From NCBI RefSeq assembly GCF_014805625.2, contig NW_023998415.1, positions 32,051,018-32,115,017 of the forward strand: a DNA stretch of 64,000 nucleotides. The letters are read 5' to 3'. The notes beneath the pieces are model-generated. The model saw only the letters and a program-made list of their open reading frames with translations, was not told where the DNA came from and ran no database searches. How positions within the stretch are numbered: the stretch's first letter is position 1; the number at the start of each line of letters is the position of its first letter. The DNA is from Glossina fuscipes (taxonomy: Eukaryota > Arthropoda > Insecta > Diptera > Glossinidae). Shown here piece after piece: positions 11,434 through 21,400 of this stretch. The position numbers and the translations under genes were made by a program.

Positions 11434-13025
11434 GTTAATATTAAAATCATTTGTGAATTATGAAAATTTTTAAAAACGAATACCATCAACAATTTTCTCT
11501 ATATAAGTTAAAGAAAAAAAAAAATTGTATATGCATTTAAATGAAATGATTGCCCAGATAATTAAACATAAATGCACAATTATTTATTTATTTATAAACA
11601 TGCTAACAAAGTAGAACTGAAATGAAAATTAACTTAATAACATCTCTCCAATCAAAGTGAATGCATATAAATGTGTCGACAAAAGCATTTCATATAATTT
11701 GTATATATTTGGGCCGTGTGAGTTAAGAAATGTTAAGATAAGAGAAAAGAAAAATCGCTTCTTCGTTTTTAACCAATCTCTCCGAAATTTTCATTTTCGA
11801 AGAACTGAATTAAGCAAGAAACCGTTTTAATCGTTTCAAAATGCATTATAACACTCTTGACTTTCCCTTCAATTTTTCCTTAATACGTCAGGATTTCCAT
11901 GACCGTTTCGCACATACACGGCACATATACGGCAATCGTAATTATGGGCAAACTTTGACGTATTCAAATGTCAAAAGAACTTTAGAAGTAATATTATAAT
12001 TTGAGATAAGAAGGATGCCCTTAAATGAAGAGATGCTATGTACGGCCGTATTCTTCTGGCAAATCATAGCAACTTAAATCTTCTATTGCTATTTAATTTT
12101 TCCATAAATGCTAGGACATGAAAACTGCCTGTAGATTGATAACATATTTTGTCTAAAAGTATTTCTAATTTTTTTTTTTTTTTTTTTTTTTTTTCAAACC
12201 TTCTGGATTTTTGTGAACGGGTAAATATCAAAGCTCACGAATCGGTGATTGAAGGGATTTCTTCATCAATTTATCATTAGTTTTACTCACCCAAGTTATG
12301 TCCTAATTCGCATAGACAATGATCGTTAATAAATTGCGAACTTAAGCAATATTTCATCAGTTTTGATGTACAGCGTACAGCATTACACGAATTACCCACT
12401 TCTGGACCTGCAGAAAAGAACAAAACAAAAATTTATGTAAATTATACTCGCTTTCAGTTGCTTTATAGTGACCATAATCGTATTATTACTGACCTTCATA
12501 AAAGCTGTCATTCAATCGGCGCAACGCATTAATGGCATCTTGACGTGTGACTTGATGCTCAAAACGAAATTCTTCATAATTGGTTTGAGGATCTTTTCCT
12601 TTCAAATCACTTTTTTCACAGAGAATGCATCCCTGAGGCTCAGCTGAGGCGTTATGCATCATTAATAAACACACCAATGATAAAAATGTAAAACACCATA
12701 GGCATACACTCTGCGACGAATAAATAAAGCAGAAAATAGACGACGACAATGATGATGATGATGATGATGATGAGCAATATGTGTTACTTCTAGTAGCACT
12801 AAGGGACGGACTAGAGTAATGACGCTGTTGATTTTGTTTTTGATGATAAACTGATTTTAATTGATAAAAGTCGTCGTCATTGTTGCAAAGATGTCCCTTA
12901 GCTTTATAAGCTAATTTCCAACATTTGTTGTTAGTTGTGCTGCACTTACCGCTGCTGTTACCGCTTCGCCTGTGCAATATGCCATTATTTACTTTGGCTT
13001 CTGTTAAATGATTTATGGCAGACAT
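526..13025 (-). CDS. Uncharacterised cysteine-rich secreted or type II membrane protein, 4 exons
   Basis: I do not recognise the family. The coding parts are 13025-12494, 12407-12291, 874-749 and, less surely, 536-526, giving about 261 residues. All junctions have GT donors and AG acceptors in phase 1 (SFYE-G|GP, HNL-E, ATQ-S), which makes the first three exons convincing although an 11.4 kb intron (12290-875) separates exons 2 and 3. The N-terminal 95 residues are polar, with a Ser-rich run encoded by a (GAT)n microsatellite at about 12747-12775. A hydrophobic segment follows (residues about 97-125, around LWCFTFLSLVCLLMM), then NASAEPQGC, which looks like a signal-peptide or signal-anchor end. 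The rest is Cys-rich: GCILCEK, GNSCNAVRC, HCLCELGHNL, PHICYVGE, GSCF and a CCCAPA motif, suggesting a disulfide-bonded extracellular domain. The last exon uses a strong acceptor (CTCTTTTTCCAG) and codes only Ser-Asn-Cys-stop; this end is an inference. The start is the first ATG of an open 179-codon frame, but an acceptor just before the hydrophobic segment leaves room for another 5' form. Confidence 0.6.
635..667. repeat. (AT)n microsatellite
   Basis: An uninterrupted TA dinucleotide run in the 3' part of the cysteine-rich gene, between its third and fourth exons. Confidence 0.9.
1225..1700 (+). repeat. Dispersed repeat family A, copy 1
   Basis: This copy shares ordered blocks with other copies in the window: an ACGAAGGATGAGGGTATATTCG head, GCCCAGAAGGAAGCCTC, TCAGCATGAAAGTCTGAATCG, a pyrimidine-rich GTCTATCCGTCTATCC block, AATGAAGCTCTCGACC, CTCATTACTCATAAATTATAG and a tail with ACTCCCATGCCTACGCAGTATTATAG. 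It has no intact ORF. It is probably a non-autonomous transposon derivative; I cannot assign a class. Confidence 0.6.
1970..2530 (+). repeat. Dispersed repeat family B, copy 1
   Basis: Recognised by blocks shared with other copies: ACATGTGGTACAAGCGTATT, GCGGACGATTGTAACGCCC, AGAAGGCCTTGAAATAGAC, a Tyr-rich CTGTCT spacer, TTGATGAAATTTGTTACACTGGCG and TTTTGGCCCAAAGACGAACG. It is degraded and non-coding. Copies of the same order occur at about 15.3, 19.0, 20.2, 23.5, 31.9 and 59.95 kb. Confidence 0.6.
2639..2666. repeat. (TTA)n microsatellite
   Basis: About nine uninterrupted TTA/ATT trinucleotides. A similar run lies at about 27230-27253. Confidence 0.85.
5281..5318. repeat. 10-bp tandem repeat AGATAATGGT, about 4 units
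   Basis: Three exact AGATAATGGT units are followed by a CGATAATG variant; a partial GATAGATAATG precedes them. It lies in the giant intron and has no coding potential. Confidence 0.9.
5930..6345 (+). repeat. Dispersed repeat family A, copy 2
   Basis: It contains GGCTGCCAAAATGAAGCTAT, a GTTCTTATACCCATGTTGGTATTG block, GGTCGAAGGACACAACTCC, CTCATTGCTCATAAACTATAG and a GTCATTCCCACGCAGTATTG tail. It then runs into a second head fragment (TATAAAGTGTATAAGTCCTT, CGCATCTAAGCATCCGTCCG), so two copies may abut here. Confidence 0.6.
7460..7720 (+). mobile_element. Mariner-family transposase remnant (N-terminal HTH part)
   Basis: One frame reads EKICSVYGEGLITDRTVRN, then a stop, then FVKFRSRDANLK. This matches the mariner N-terminal pattern (VYGE..LT.RT...WF.KFRSGDF.L). 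After a frameshift, SRRRIAKWLNASQSIVK matches the second helix-turn-helix (the R.IA..LN.S...V block). Stops and frameshifts show it is dead. No DDD catalytic half and no terminal inverted repeats could be found around it. The family call rests on pattern memory, not on a search. Confidence 0.6.
8060..8290 (+). repeat. Dispersed repeat family A, truncated copy 3
   Basis: A partial copy: GTGTATACATTCTTGATCTG head block, a long T run, then AAATTTGGCGGAAACATTGG, GGTCCAAATCGACTAAGAGA and a CTGCATTTGTTCAAGGAAAA block corresponding to the middle of family A. Confidence 0.45.
11328..11430. other. Poly-A tract interrupted by a 10-N assembly gap
   Basis: About 47 A on the left, ten N at 11375-11384 and about 46 A on the right. 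The gap joins two contig ends that both stop in poly-A, so the real tract length and any sequence inside it are unknown. Confidence 0.95.
12747..12775. repeat. (GAT)n microsatellite inside coding sequence
   Basis: A GATGATGAT run on the + strand. Read on the minus strand it encodes part of the poly-Ser stretch of the cysteine-rich protein, so its length should vary between alleles. Confidence 0.8.
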
Positions 13026-14006
13026 ATCCTCGTAACACTAGATTTGGTAAAATTTTTGGTTTAATTCTATTTTTATTTGTTTTATTTTTGTTTAACTTGA
13101 GGTTAATGGTTTATTTGTTATATTGTTATGTTGTTTTCTAAAACACATTTAATATTAATTATTTGTTGACATTATTTATGCATTCACATAATATGCATAT
13201 ATATGTGCATATATGCAAGCTGTTTCGGAACTGTTACTGCTGCGGCTATACGATTGAATTTGTAATACGATATATTAATTCGGGATTAAATTCAGAGTAA
13301 AATGTATTTAAATATTCATTCGAGTAGCATACGTCGAATACGTTTTTGCATACAGTTGTGCTCTATTCACGTTAATTCTTCGCGAGTTTGTTCACATTTT
13401 TAAAACAGTGGCCATGTGGCCACTTAAAATATATAGGTTGCGATTACAATTTAACTAACTAAACACTAAAGTAAAGCATACTTTGTCCGTAAAACCATTT
13501 CTCAAGCCTTTCTTCTTTCAATTGTAAAGAGTTGAGAAACTCAAAGTATCGATCTTAAATATTTTTAAATATATTTATATCTATGTTATCCTAAATTCAA
13601 TTTTTTCAAAAAAAAAAAATTAAGGATAATATATAAATTAATATTTATAAAAAAAAAAAAAAAAACAAAAATTATTCAATTGAAATTTTTAAGCAACTCA
13701 ATTATTCCATTTTCATTATCTGCATGATTTACTCTATTAATATGGTGGTGGCGTTATTTGCTTGCAAATATCTTAAAGTACCGTTTTAATAGACTTCTTC
13801 TTCTTCTTCTTCTTTCTTTCTTTGTTTATGCACTTACACACGTCCACTTCCGTTCACGATCTCTGTTGATCTGTTCAAATATTCGCTAAAAATTCACGAA
13901 ACCATTCATATAATTCTCTTTGTTCTCTTTGCGTGCTCCTACTCTTATTTTTTATTTCAAAGGAAACAACTCTTATGGCCACGCTTTGTAGGAATAAATC
14001 GATTGC

Positions 14007-14007
<1 letters not shown>

Positions 14008-14043
<36 letters not shown>
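14008..14043. repeat. (CA)n microsatellite
   Basis: About 17 CA dinucleotides ending in CACGCACAG. Open frames across it on both strands are artefacts of the repeat. Confidence 0.95.
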
Positions 14044-14048
<5 letters not shown>

Positions 14049-14944
14049 GTGTTCTTTCTCGTTGCTATTGCTGTTATCACAGAGTGCTATAATTTTCATA
14101 TGTAACGTAGGCATGCGTGAATTTACACGTTTAACTAATTCTTTTTTTTTTAGGTTAATTACACTAATGAGCTTTTTTCATATAGACTCTGCATATAAAG
14201 AGCAATTGTTTAATAGAAATTTTAGGAATGAAGAAATCGGAGAGCATTTTAAGAGAAAATAAATTATTAGATTAAGTACTAATCGGTTACCTTTTATTTA
14301 TTTAGTAAAAATCACTTGAGACGTCTCTATGCAAAAGCAAAAAAAAAAAAAAAAAAAAAAAAAGGAAGACTAGTAACATGTTTACGCCTGATTGAATTTT
14401 TTTTAAAGTCAGCGTTAGCCTATATTGAAATCATTAAGCCCTTCAATAAGCTATGATATTTACACCGCGTATCAATGTATATCGACGAGTCTAGTATACG
14501 ATGCAACGTTAGAACATGTGCTCTTGTACAATACAAAATTAAATCGCCGATGATGATCGCATGAACGTATACACGAATGATTTTGTGCTGACCTTTCTAG
14601 TCTAGATTAGTTAATTTTTAAGCTGAATGTAGAGATTTAAATAAGTAATAGTTGCAATAAAAAGAAAAGAGAAAAAATTATTGATTTTTTCTTAGGCACG
14701 GGAGCGAATGGTTTGTTTGGCATGATCTCTTGAGGTCGCAGAATTGACAGATGGCGAGTTGGCTAGAAGCAAATATATTCTAAATCGATTCTGACACTCA
14801 CACTAGTTAAGATTATATGCAATCTTATATAACCTTAAATGGTTATGTCTATGATTTACGAGAAAGGTAATATATAATAAAGTAAAAAGTTAAAATAAAT
14901 AAAAAAAATAATATATAATAAGTAAAAGTAATATTATAAAGGTA

Positions 14945-14973
<29 letters not shown>
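14945..14973. repeat. (AT)n microsatellite
   Basis: A TA run preceded by several imperfect copies of GTAATATATAATAAGTAAAA (about 14868-14944), a small degenerate tandem array. Confidence 0.85.
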
Positions 14974-14975
<2 letters not shown>

Positions 14976-15279
14976 GCCTCTAATTTGCGTATAAAAATAT
15001 TAAATAAATTAAAATTACAAGAAATACATTACAAGAATTTGCTTAATTTATTCATTTGGTTTATGTGGCAACAAATGCAAAAAAAATTTGACTAATGCGA
15101 TATGATTGCAAATCAAGCAAGAAAATCATGGTGTTTTCTATTAGGGTCTCTTCCCACCAAATTTTGTTTTCAATGATATGATTACTTGGTCGATTAAACA
15201 ACACATAAAACGATTTTATTGAAACCACATGCAATGCATTTAATACTCACGAAGACTTAAGATAAACCTATGTGCTGTT

Positions 15280-15870
15280 ATACCGATCGACTAAGGAATA
15301 TTTTCTGAATCGATTTAAACCGAGTCATAAACTCTCTTGCTCCCTGTTTCTGACCTGTTTGTTCACCTGTCTGCTTGGCATAATATTTCTGTATTCAATA
15401 AGCAGGCCGTAATTTTAAAGATATCCTGATGACATTTATGGCCAAGATCGGTTTTGGCCCATGAATGTCTAATGCCGAAATAGGTCTGAATCGGGCCATT
15501 GTTGCAATTACCTTCCCTGCAAAGTAGCTTATTAGCGAAAAGTACTCGATGTAATGTTCAACGAAATAAATTGTTCAGCAAAATTTGGATCGGATAGATG
15601 GGTTTTGAAACCCACCTAATCAACCCCTCCTAGGAAAAATAATTTTTTTTATGAAAAAAGCCCTCATTTTTTATATATCTTCCAATAAATATCGTTTCAT
15701 AATGCTATTAGGTCATATTGAAAATTCCGCGCGGAGTGGTGCATTAATGTCAATATATCGGGCAGCACTCATCTGATGGCCTCAAACAAACATGTGCTTA
15801 AAAGGTGACATTTCATTATGAAGATAGTTTCCTAATTCTTTGCTCGGAGAAAAAGTTGTATATTGATTCG
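15280..15870 (+). repeat. Dispersed repeat family B, copy 2
   Basis: Blocks in the same order as other copies: AATATTTTCTGAATCGATTT, CACCTGTCTGCTTGGCA, TATTCAATAAGCAGGCCG, GACATTTATGGCCAAGATCG, TTTTGGCCCATGAATGTCTA and AATTTGGATCGGATAGATG. The mariner remnant at about 15.9 kb follows directly, suggesting a nested or adjacent insertion. Confidence 0.55.
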
Positions 15871-15904
15871 AAAATAAATGAAATATCTGAAGGAATAAGT
15901 CATG

Positions 15905-16260
15905 TGAAGCTTTGTCACTATCAAAAATGCAAAAACTTGACGAAAAATTGTGAAGTGCATTGTATGTGAACTAAGGATCTTGGACTTGTCTATTCGAATC
16001 CGTTCAGAAAAGATGCATCTCGCTCTGGCCGGCTAGTCATTGAAAAAGTAGATGACATTTTACAACTGATGCAACAAGACTGACGCGCAGACTGGAACTA
16101 TCAGGCAATAGTGAAGACACTAAACATTAACCACACGACACTTTGGAATCATTTGAAGAGAGCAGGCTACCAAAAGAAGTTGAAAAGAAGACCTAAGAAC
16201 ATCAAAATAAATTGCACTAAATTTGAACCCCACAAGGTAATTTTTTGGGCCCTATTTCGG
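15905..16260 (+). mobile_element. Mariner-family transposase remnant (N-terminal region)
   Basis: The best-preserved frame (about 16016-16200) reads SRSGRLVIEKVDDILQLMQQ, D, a stop, RADWNYQAIVKTLNINHTT and LWNHLKRAGYQKKLK. It matches the mariner linker SGRP followed by the second HTH (L.I.H.T...HL...G). One in-frame TGA and loss of the reading frame after about 16260 show it is inactive. The residues differ from those of the 7.46 kb remnant, so the two look like different mariner lineages, though a family search would be needed. Confidence 0.65.
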
Positions 16261-17599
16261 AGAGGAGTGCTCGTAAGATGTAAGCCTTTATATGCCGGCA
16301 TAGTCTACTTTCTAATACTAGGTAAAGAATAACAAAGATCTTTGCACTACGCTCACATTTTGGATCTCTTCCGATGTATAAGCTGTCTATGAGAAGCATT
16401 CTCTTACTTTTCATCTCGTCTATAGGTTTTTTTCATACTTTTAAGTTGGTCTTGCTTTGCAGGTAACGCGTTCAAATGTTGTGGACGAATCATAAGCATT
16501 TTTAAATGTCAGCTACGAACTTTAACATAAACTATGTCAATTGAGTTGTGATTTTTTTTTTTTTTTCTAATTATTAAATTTTCCAGCAAAGCATTGCAAG
16601 CAGGAGTATGAATAAGTCATCCTGAAATGTCAATCTGACTATGCACGCATCGAGTGCTCGTAGATGTTGCAGAGAAAGAAATTTTTCTGGGTTTTTGCAC
16701 TTTATCAGACATTTGAAATTATTCGAAACGCTTCGCTTCTTGACTCACATATATACGCTCATGTGTTGCATTATATGGTGAGTGTGCAATAGAAAACTAT
16801 TTATAACAATTCCTTAGGTGTTATAGGTAAAAACGCTTATGAATGATAACATTGTGCATTCAATGGCATGCAAATGTGAAATAAATAAAGAGATTATTTG
16901 AGCTTCAAATAAATTGTAAATCTTACACATATTTATCCTTTACGAATTTACCAACAACATGGTCGAAATCGTTTCTACAGAAAATGTGTACAAATATTCG
17001 ATAGTTAGTCACATAAAAGTCATTGAAGAAGAAAGAAGAAATTTTAAAGTTTGGCTAAGGCCATGTTTGCCGTCTAACTTAGCTTATTATTTTTTTTTAA
17101 ACGAATTTGCATCACTTAAGTGGAAACGAAATTGCCAGCCTTTACTTATTCTAAGAGAGAGAGAGAGAGTTCTTCAGAGGTTACATGGATTAATTAATAG
17201 GTCAAGTGTTTGCACTTTAATTACCTTAAGCTAGACACTAATATATAGCGTCTGTATGTGATGTTCTATATGTACTTTGAAAGGAAACTTGCACAAGGAA
17301 GGATGCACAAGTATTACGAAACCTCTTTCGCGAAATGAAAGTCTTGAACGTTTTTATGATATAACAAAATGAAGTGTTATATAAACTGCATTATCAATAT
17401 CTTGAATAAATTTATATTTTGCAATCAATATTAAACGTAGATAAGAAGTACTTAACGCCAATTGATAGATAATGTTCAGAATGATATCACTTTTTCTGAA
17501 AAATGCCAAGATGTTTAAGTGCAACAAGTGTTTTATAAACAAAGTTTTCGAAAACTTTCTGCGTACATCGTTTAAATCTGGTATTATTAAAAATGAAAA

Positions 17600-18700
17600 C
17601 CAGTAAAAATCGTCATGGTGGGGCGACGTCGACCCTTAAACACTTTACAATACTTCGCCTTATAATAATCCAATTATTTTGCGGGCCTTGTTCCCTTATG
17701 ATAGATAAAAACTCTTATATGGAGTGGCTCCTACACAATAGACCCTACATGATCCAAACTTGGTGAAGTTAATTTTTATGTTAAACAACTACTGCTGGTG
17801 TAAGATCGAAAAGAGTTTTTTTGATAGCAAAACAAGTCAAATAAGTGTTGTTTTGCAATTTTACCATATTCAGGATAGTTACGCTGTTAGCTGACTGTTC
17901 CAGTTATTGCAAAGTATGCTTTTATGAATGATAAAAAAGCTGATATTTACAATTAATAAATAAGTAAATCAATACAGATTGCGGTTAACACAACAATAAC
18001 AACTTTTGTCAATCGTTTTTTATCGTAAAACATTAAAAATTACACCTTCTTACCGCATAACAATATAATTAAAAGCGATTGATTATATGAGAAAGACATG
18101 AAAAAATCGAAAATTTTACCTAACAACTTCTATCGACTTTTGTGCGGAAATTGAAAAAAATGCATTTGTTTTGCTTATTAAAATTTTCTCAAAATACCGT
18201 TATAAGAGGACTGACCGTTAAAAATTGTTAGGACTAGTCTTTGGCTCAACATATCTCAATGTGCCGGCTTTCGTGAAAATAGCTTCAAAATTACGACCGG
18301 TATGTTGAACATAGAAATGCATGGGTAGAAATGAAACGAACAAATAATTTTAACTGAATTCAAGGAACATATCGTAAGTCTTTCTAGATACCATATATAT
18401 TTTTCCTGAACCACAAGTAGTATAGGATACAAGAATAAATAGGGATGGAGAGGTAAATAATTTTATTCCTTTGAAGCTACATCTGCCTATTGCACGTAAT
18501 TAGCATGTAAAACATAGCTGAATGTCGGCTGAAGAATGTCTCATATATATGTTAGCAAGTTACGAAGGGGAAAACGATTTTGTAAGCTTCCATCCTTTGA
18601 TGAAAGGTAAGACGAAAGCCGCAAAATTTAAAATTGAGTTTAAAAAATATATAATGCCTCCCAGGTAATTAGTGTTTTAAGGGCTTAAGGCCATTACCTG
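17600..18700 (+). repeat. Possible family-B downstream segment
   Basis: Non-coding. Phrases such as CACAATAGACCCTACATGAT, CCAAACTTGGTGAAG, ATCGTAAAACATTAAAAATTACA and later CTCAATGTGCCGGCTTTCGTG echo the downstream parts of family B seen near 20.8-21.4 and 25.7-26.1 kb. Divergence is high, so boundaries are approximate. Confidence 0.3.
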
Positions 18701-19009
18701 AATCAAAGACGAAAGCTTTCGTCGAAGTCGTTTTTTAGACTTTGCTTCCATTTGTTACTCTATATGATTATTATCTTCGTTTTTCCTTATCTCTGACTTG
18801 CTTTTATGCTTTTGCTTTCAATTTACTTCATAAAAGCTTAACCATTTCACTAGAGATAACTAGAAAAACGGAGCGCACTCTCCAGAGGGTATGAATTGAA
18901 AATAATCGAATTTTGAAAATATTTTTGTGATTGTGAAATGCTCTTCGTGTATTGCCTCTCGGGATCATTCAACTCTTTTAATTTCCCTTTTTAATACGCT
19001 AAAGAGCAA

Positions 19010-19440
19010 GACCCTGTAACATAAATGTTGTAGAACTTATGCGGATGTATATAACGCTAGGCGAGCTTAAGATAGACTCGGAATCATTTTCTGAACAGGT
19101 TCAAGTTTATCAATGCGTCCGTTCAGGTATTTTTTGTGTTTAGTCTACAGGTCTTAATTTTTGAGAAATTTTGATGAAATTCGATACGTGTTCGCTGGCG
19201 CTATTTGGCGTATCGGGAACTCTATTAAAAAAGTTCAAAATTTAAGCATGATCACTGCTTGTTAAAGACGTCATTTTCAAAAAGTCGATATGTTATGAAA
19301 ATCTTAATTTCGGAAGTTTCTCAGCAAAAGTCATTGAGTAATACTTTTTCTGAAATGACAATTTTTACGAAAAGTAAACGATTATATGGCAAAATTATTT
19401 ATACTTTATATATTTCATGGTAACGGTAGGTCCTTAACAG
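19010..19440 (+). repeat. Dispersed repeat family B, copy 3
   Basis: It carries GCGGATGTATATAACGC, CTTAAGATAGACTCGGAATC, TTTGTGTTTAGTCTACAGG, TTTTGATGAAATTCGATACG and TTGGCGTATCGGGAAC in the family order. No coding capacity. Confidence 0.55.
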
Positions 19441-20159
19441 CAGCTTGATGTAAACTGTACTAAGTTTGGACAAAATCAGGTCAGTTTTCGTGACTACAGT
19501 ACATGTCCATATGAATTTTGATGGAAAGTTAGCTCTTCTATGTTGAAAAAGTCCAATTATTAATATTTCATAATGAAAATGTAGGAAAAACAAAAAAAAA
19601 ATATCTTTGAAATAAGAAAATTTAATTTGTCAAATTAATCGACGTTTTGGGTCAAGTTCCGTACAAGGGCTCTTTGCTCTCGTATGGAAACAAGGTACGA
19701 TTTTTGATATTTGACCACGAAAATAAATGCAGAGTTATATTAGCCGAACTCTGAAGGAAAATTTGCTTTAGCTAGATCAAGTAAGTTTTATATACCATAA
19801 AGGAGGAGGAGAAGAGAAAAATGTATGCAGTTCCCATAATAATAAATTAGCGTAAATATTGTCGAAAATATGTTTTAATGTTTTACATAATATTTTTGAA
19901 ATTTCAAAATTTTGATATTCAATTTGCTTAAACATAACTTAAGCGTGATAAAAATTCTTTCTTGACATGAATATGCACATACACAATATTTCGATCGTTG
20001 TCTTCTACACGCGTAATCTATTGTGACGTGAAAATAAACGTAGTAAAATATATCTCGAAAATTTGTTCAGAAATATTTTTAAAATTTCATTTGCTAGAGA
20101 GATTTTTTTCTATTCTCTATACTATTTGTGGTGCAAATGTATGTTAACTTTTTTTGGGG

Positions 20160-20660
20160 ATGTATACAGCACTCAGCAGTACTTAAGATAAGCTAATCTC
20201 TTATTCTACCAATTGATTAGGAATTATATTCTGAAACATATTCTGAATCGATTGATGAGCTTGTCTCTCTCTCTCTCTCTCTCTGTCTGTCTGTCTGTCA
20301 ATCTGTCCATGTATTTTTGTGTTCAACCTTAAGCTTGTAATTTTTTGAGGATTTTAACGAAATTTGGTACACTGACTAATATTTGGCCCAAGGACGAATG
20401 CTATTAAAATTGAACTGGATCGAACTGATTTTGCAACCAGCTTCCCTACTAGGAAAAATATATATAAGTAGGTATAATGTTTAATAGTAGTAATACGGCA
20501 TAAGTTTACTTTTTTGAATCCCCATATAAGAATTGTGAAGATAGGTAAGCCATTATATAAGTCGACAAAGTCCTAATTCTTTGAGATGACAATTGCTCTA
20601 TAATAGCAACATTTGATACTTGAAAACCTAAATGCAGCAAATTGGGATTACGTGGATTTA
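20160..20660 (+). repeat. Dispersed repeat family B, copy 4, with CT/TCTG microsatellite
   Basis: TACTTAAGATAAGCTAATC, ATTCTGAATCGATTGATGAG, then a (CT)n(TCTG)n run at about 20263-20300, TTGTGTTCAACCTTAAGC, TTAACGAAATTTGGTACACT, ATTTGGCCCAAGGACGAATG and CCCATATAAGAATTG. The pyrimidine spacer that is only CTGTCT-rich in other copies has expanded here. Confidence 0.6.
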
Positions 20661-20689
20661 TTTTCTACTTATCTTTACATTGAAGGGTG

Positions 20690-21400
20690 TCCGAAGCGTC
20701 AACTGACGTAGTTCATATTCGCCAAATTACAATTTCTTTTTAAAGAATTCATTATTGTCGTCATAATAAGTTAAACTTTAAGTTTACTTTTCATTATAAC
20801 TCGTGTACGTGATGGGATAAAATAGATCTATGTGTCCCTAATCGTCTACAATTCATTTATATATTAAATGAATATTAAACACCAAATTTTTATCATAAAA
20901 TATTAAAAGTTAGACATTTTCTCCATAATGAGAATTTTCTCCATTAAGAGAATTGCGCGTAGGGCATGAGATGCAAAAGAATAGACTCATGTCGTTCAAT
21001 TCTGATCTAATTCACTTCTAGGTCAGATTAATGTTATGGGCTACGGCTTAAAGATACAATATTAAAAAGAAGACATTCTTCATATATAACGTTTAATTTT
21101 CAATAAGAATCCTTATATGAGAGGGAATCGAAAAAAACAGACCTACATGGTTGAAACTATTGTGAACCATGAATTTCACCATGAAATATTTAAAATAAAA
21201 ACCTTTCAACCATGAGAGGGGCTTAATTGCGTACGAACAGCTGACATGTGTCAAATATTGTCCTATCCTATTCTCTAGAATGTCGAGATGCTACTACTCA
21301 CCGACGTTCTGTCGGAAAATTATGTTAACTGCAATTTTTTTCCCATATTGGGACATTTTCAAAATAGGCCGTTAAAAAGTGATCGGATCTAATCTATTTT
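20690..21400 (+). repeat. Family-B downstream region, copy alpha
   Basis: Blocks such as CAGACCTACATGGTTGAAAC, GAATGTCGAGATGCTACTAC, TCACCGACGTTCTGTCGG and AAAAAGTGATCGGATC reappear in diverged form at about 25.7-26.2 kb. It appears to be the 3' half of a long family-B element. Confidence 0.45.

Larger units (their letters stand above)
875..12290 (-). other. Giant intron of the cysteine-rich gene (11.4 kb)
   Basis: The donor GTGAGT at 12290 and the TTGCAG acceptor at 875 bound this intron, and phase 1 is kept across it. Inside I see no other gene. It holds family-A repeat copies (about 1.2-1.7, 5.9-6.35 and 8.06-8.29 kb), one family-B copy (about 1.97-2.53 kb), a mariner transposase remnant (about 7.46-7.72 kb), several poly-A/T runs and the assembly gap. 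Because of the gap its true length is unknown. Confidence 0.55.

Noticed and set aside
13933..14262. 109-codon + strand open frame with a His-Thr run, and its minus-strand partner
   Set aside because: Both are produced by reading through the (CA)n microsatellite; no family resemblance or splice context.
16111..16332. 73-codon frame as a functional gene
   Set aside because: It is part of a decayed mariner transposase with an upstream stop and loss of similarity downstream.
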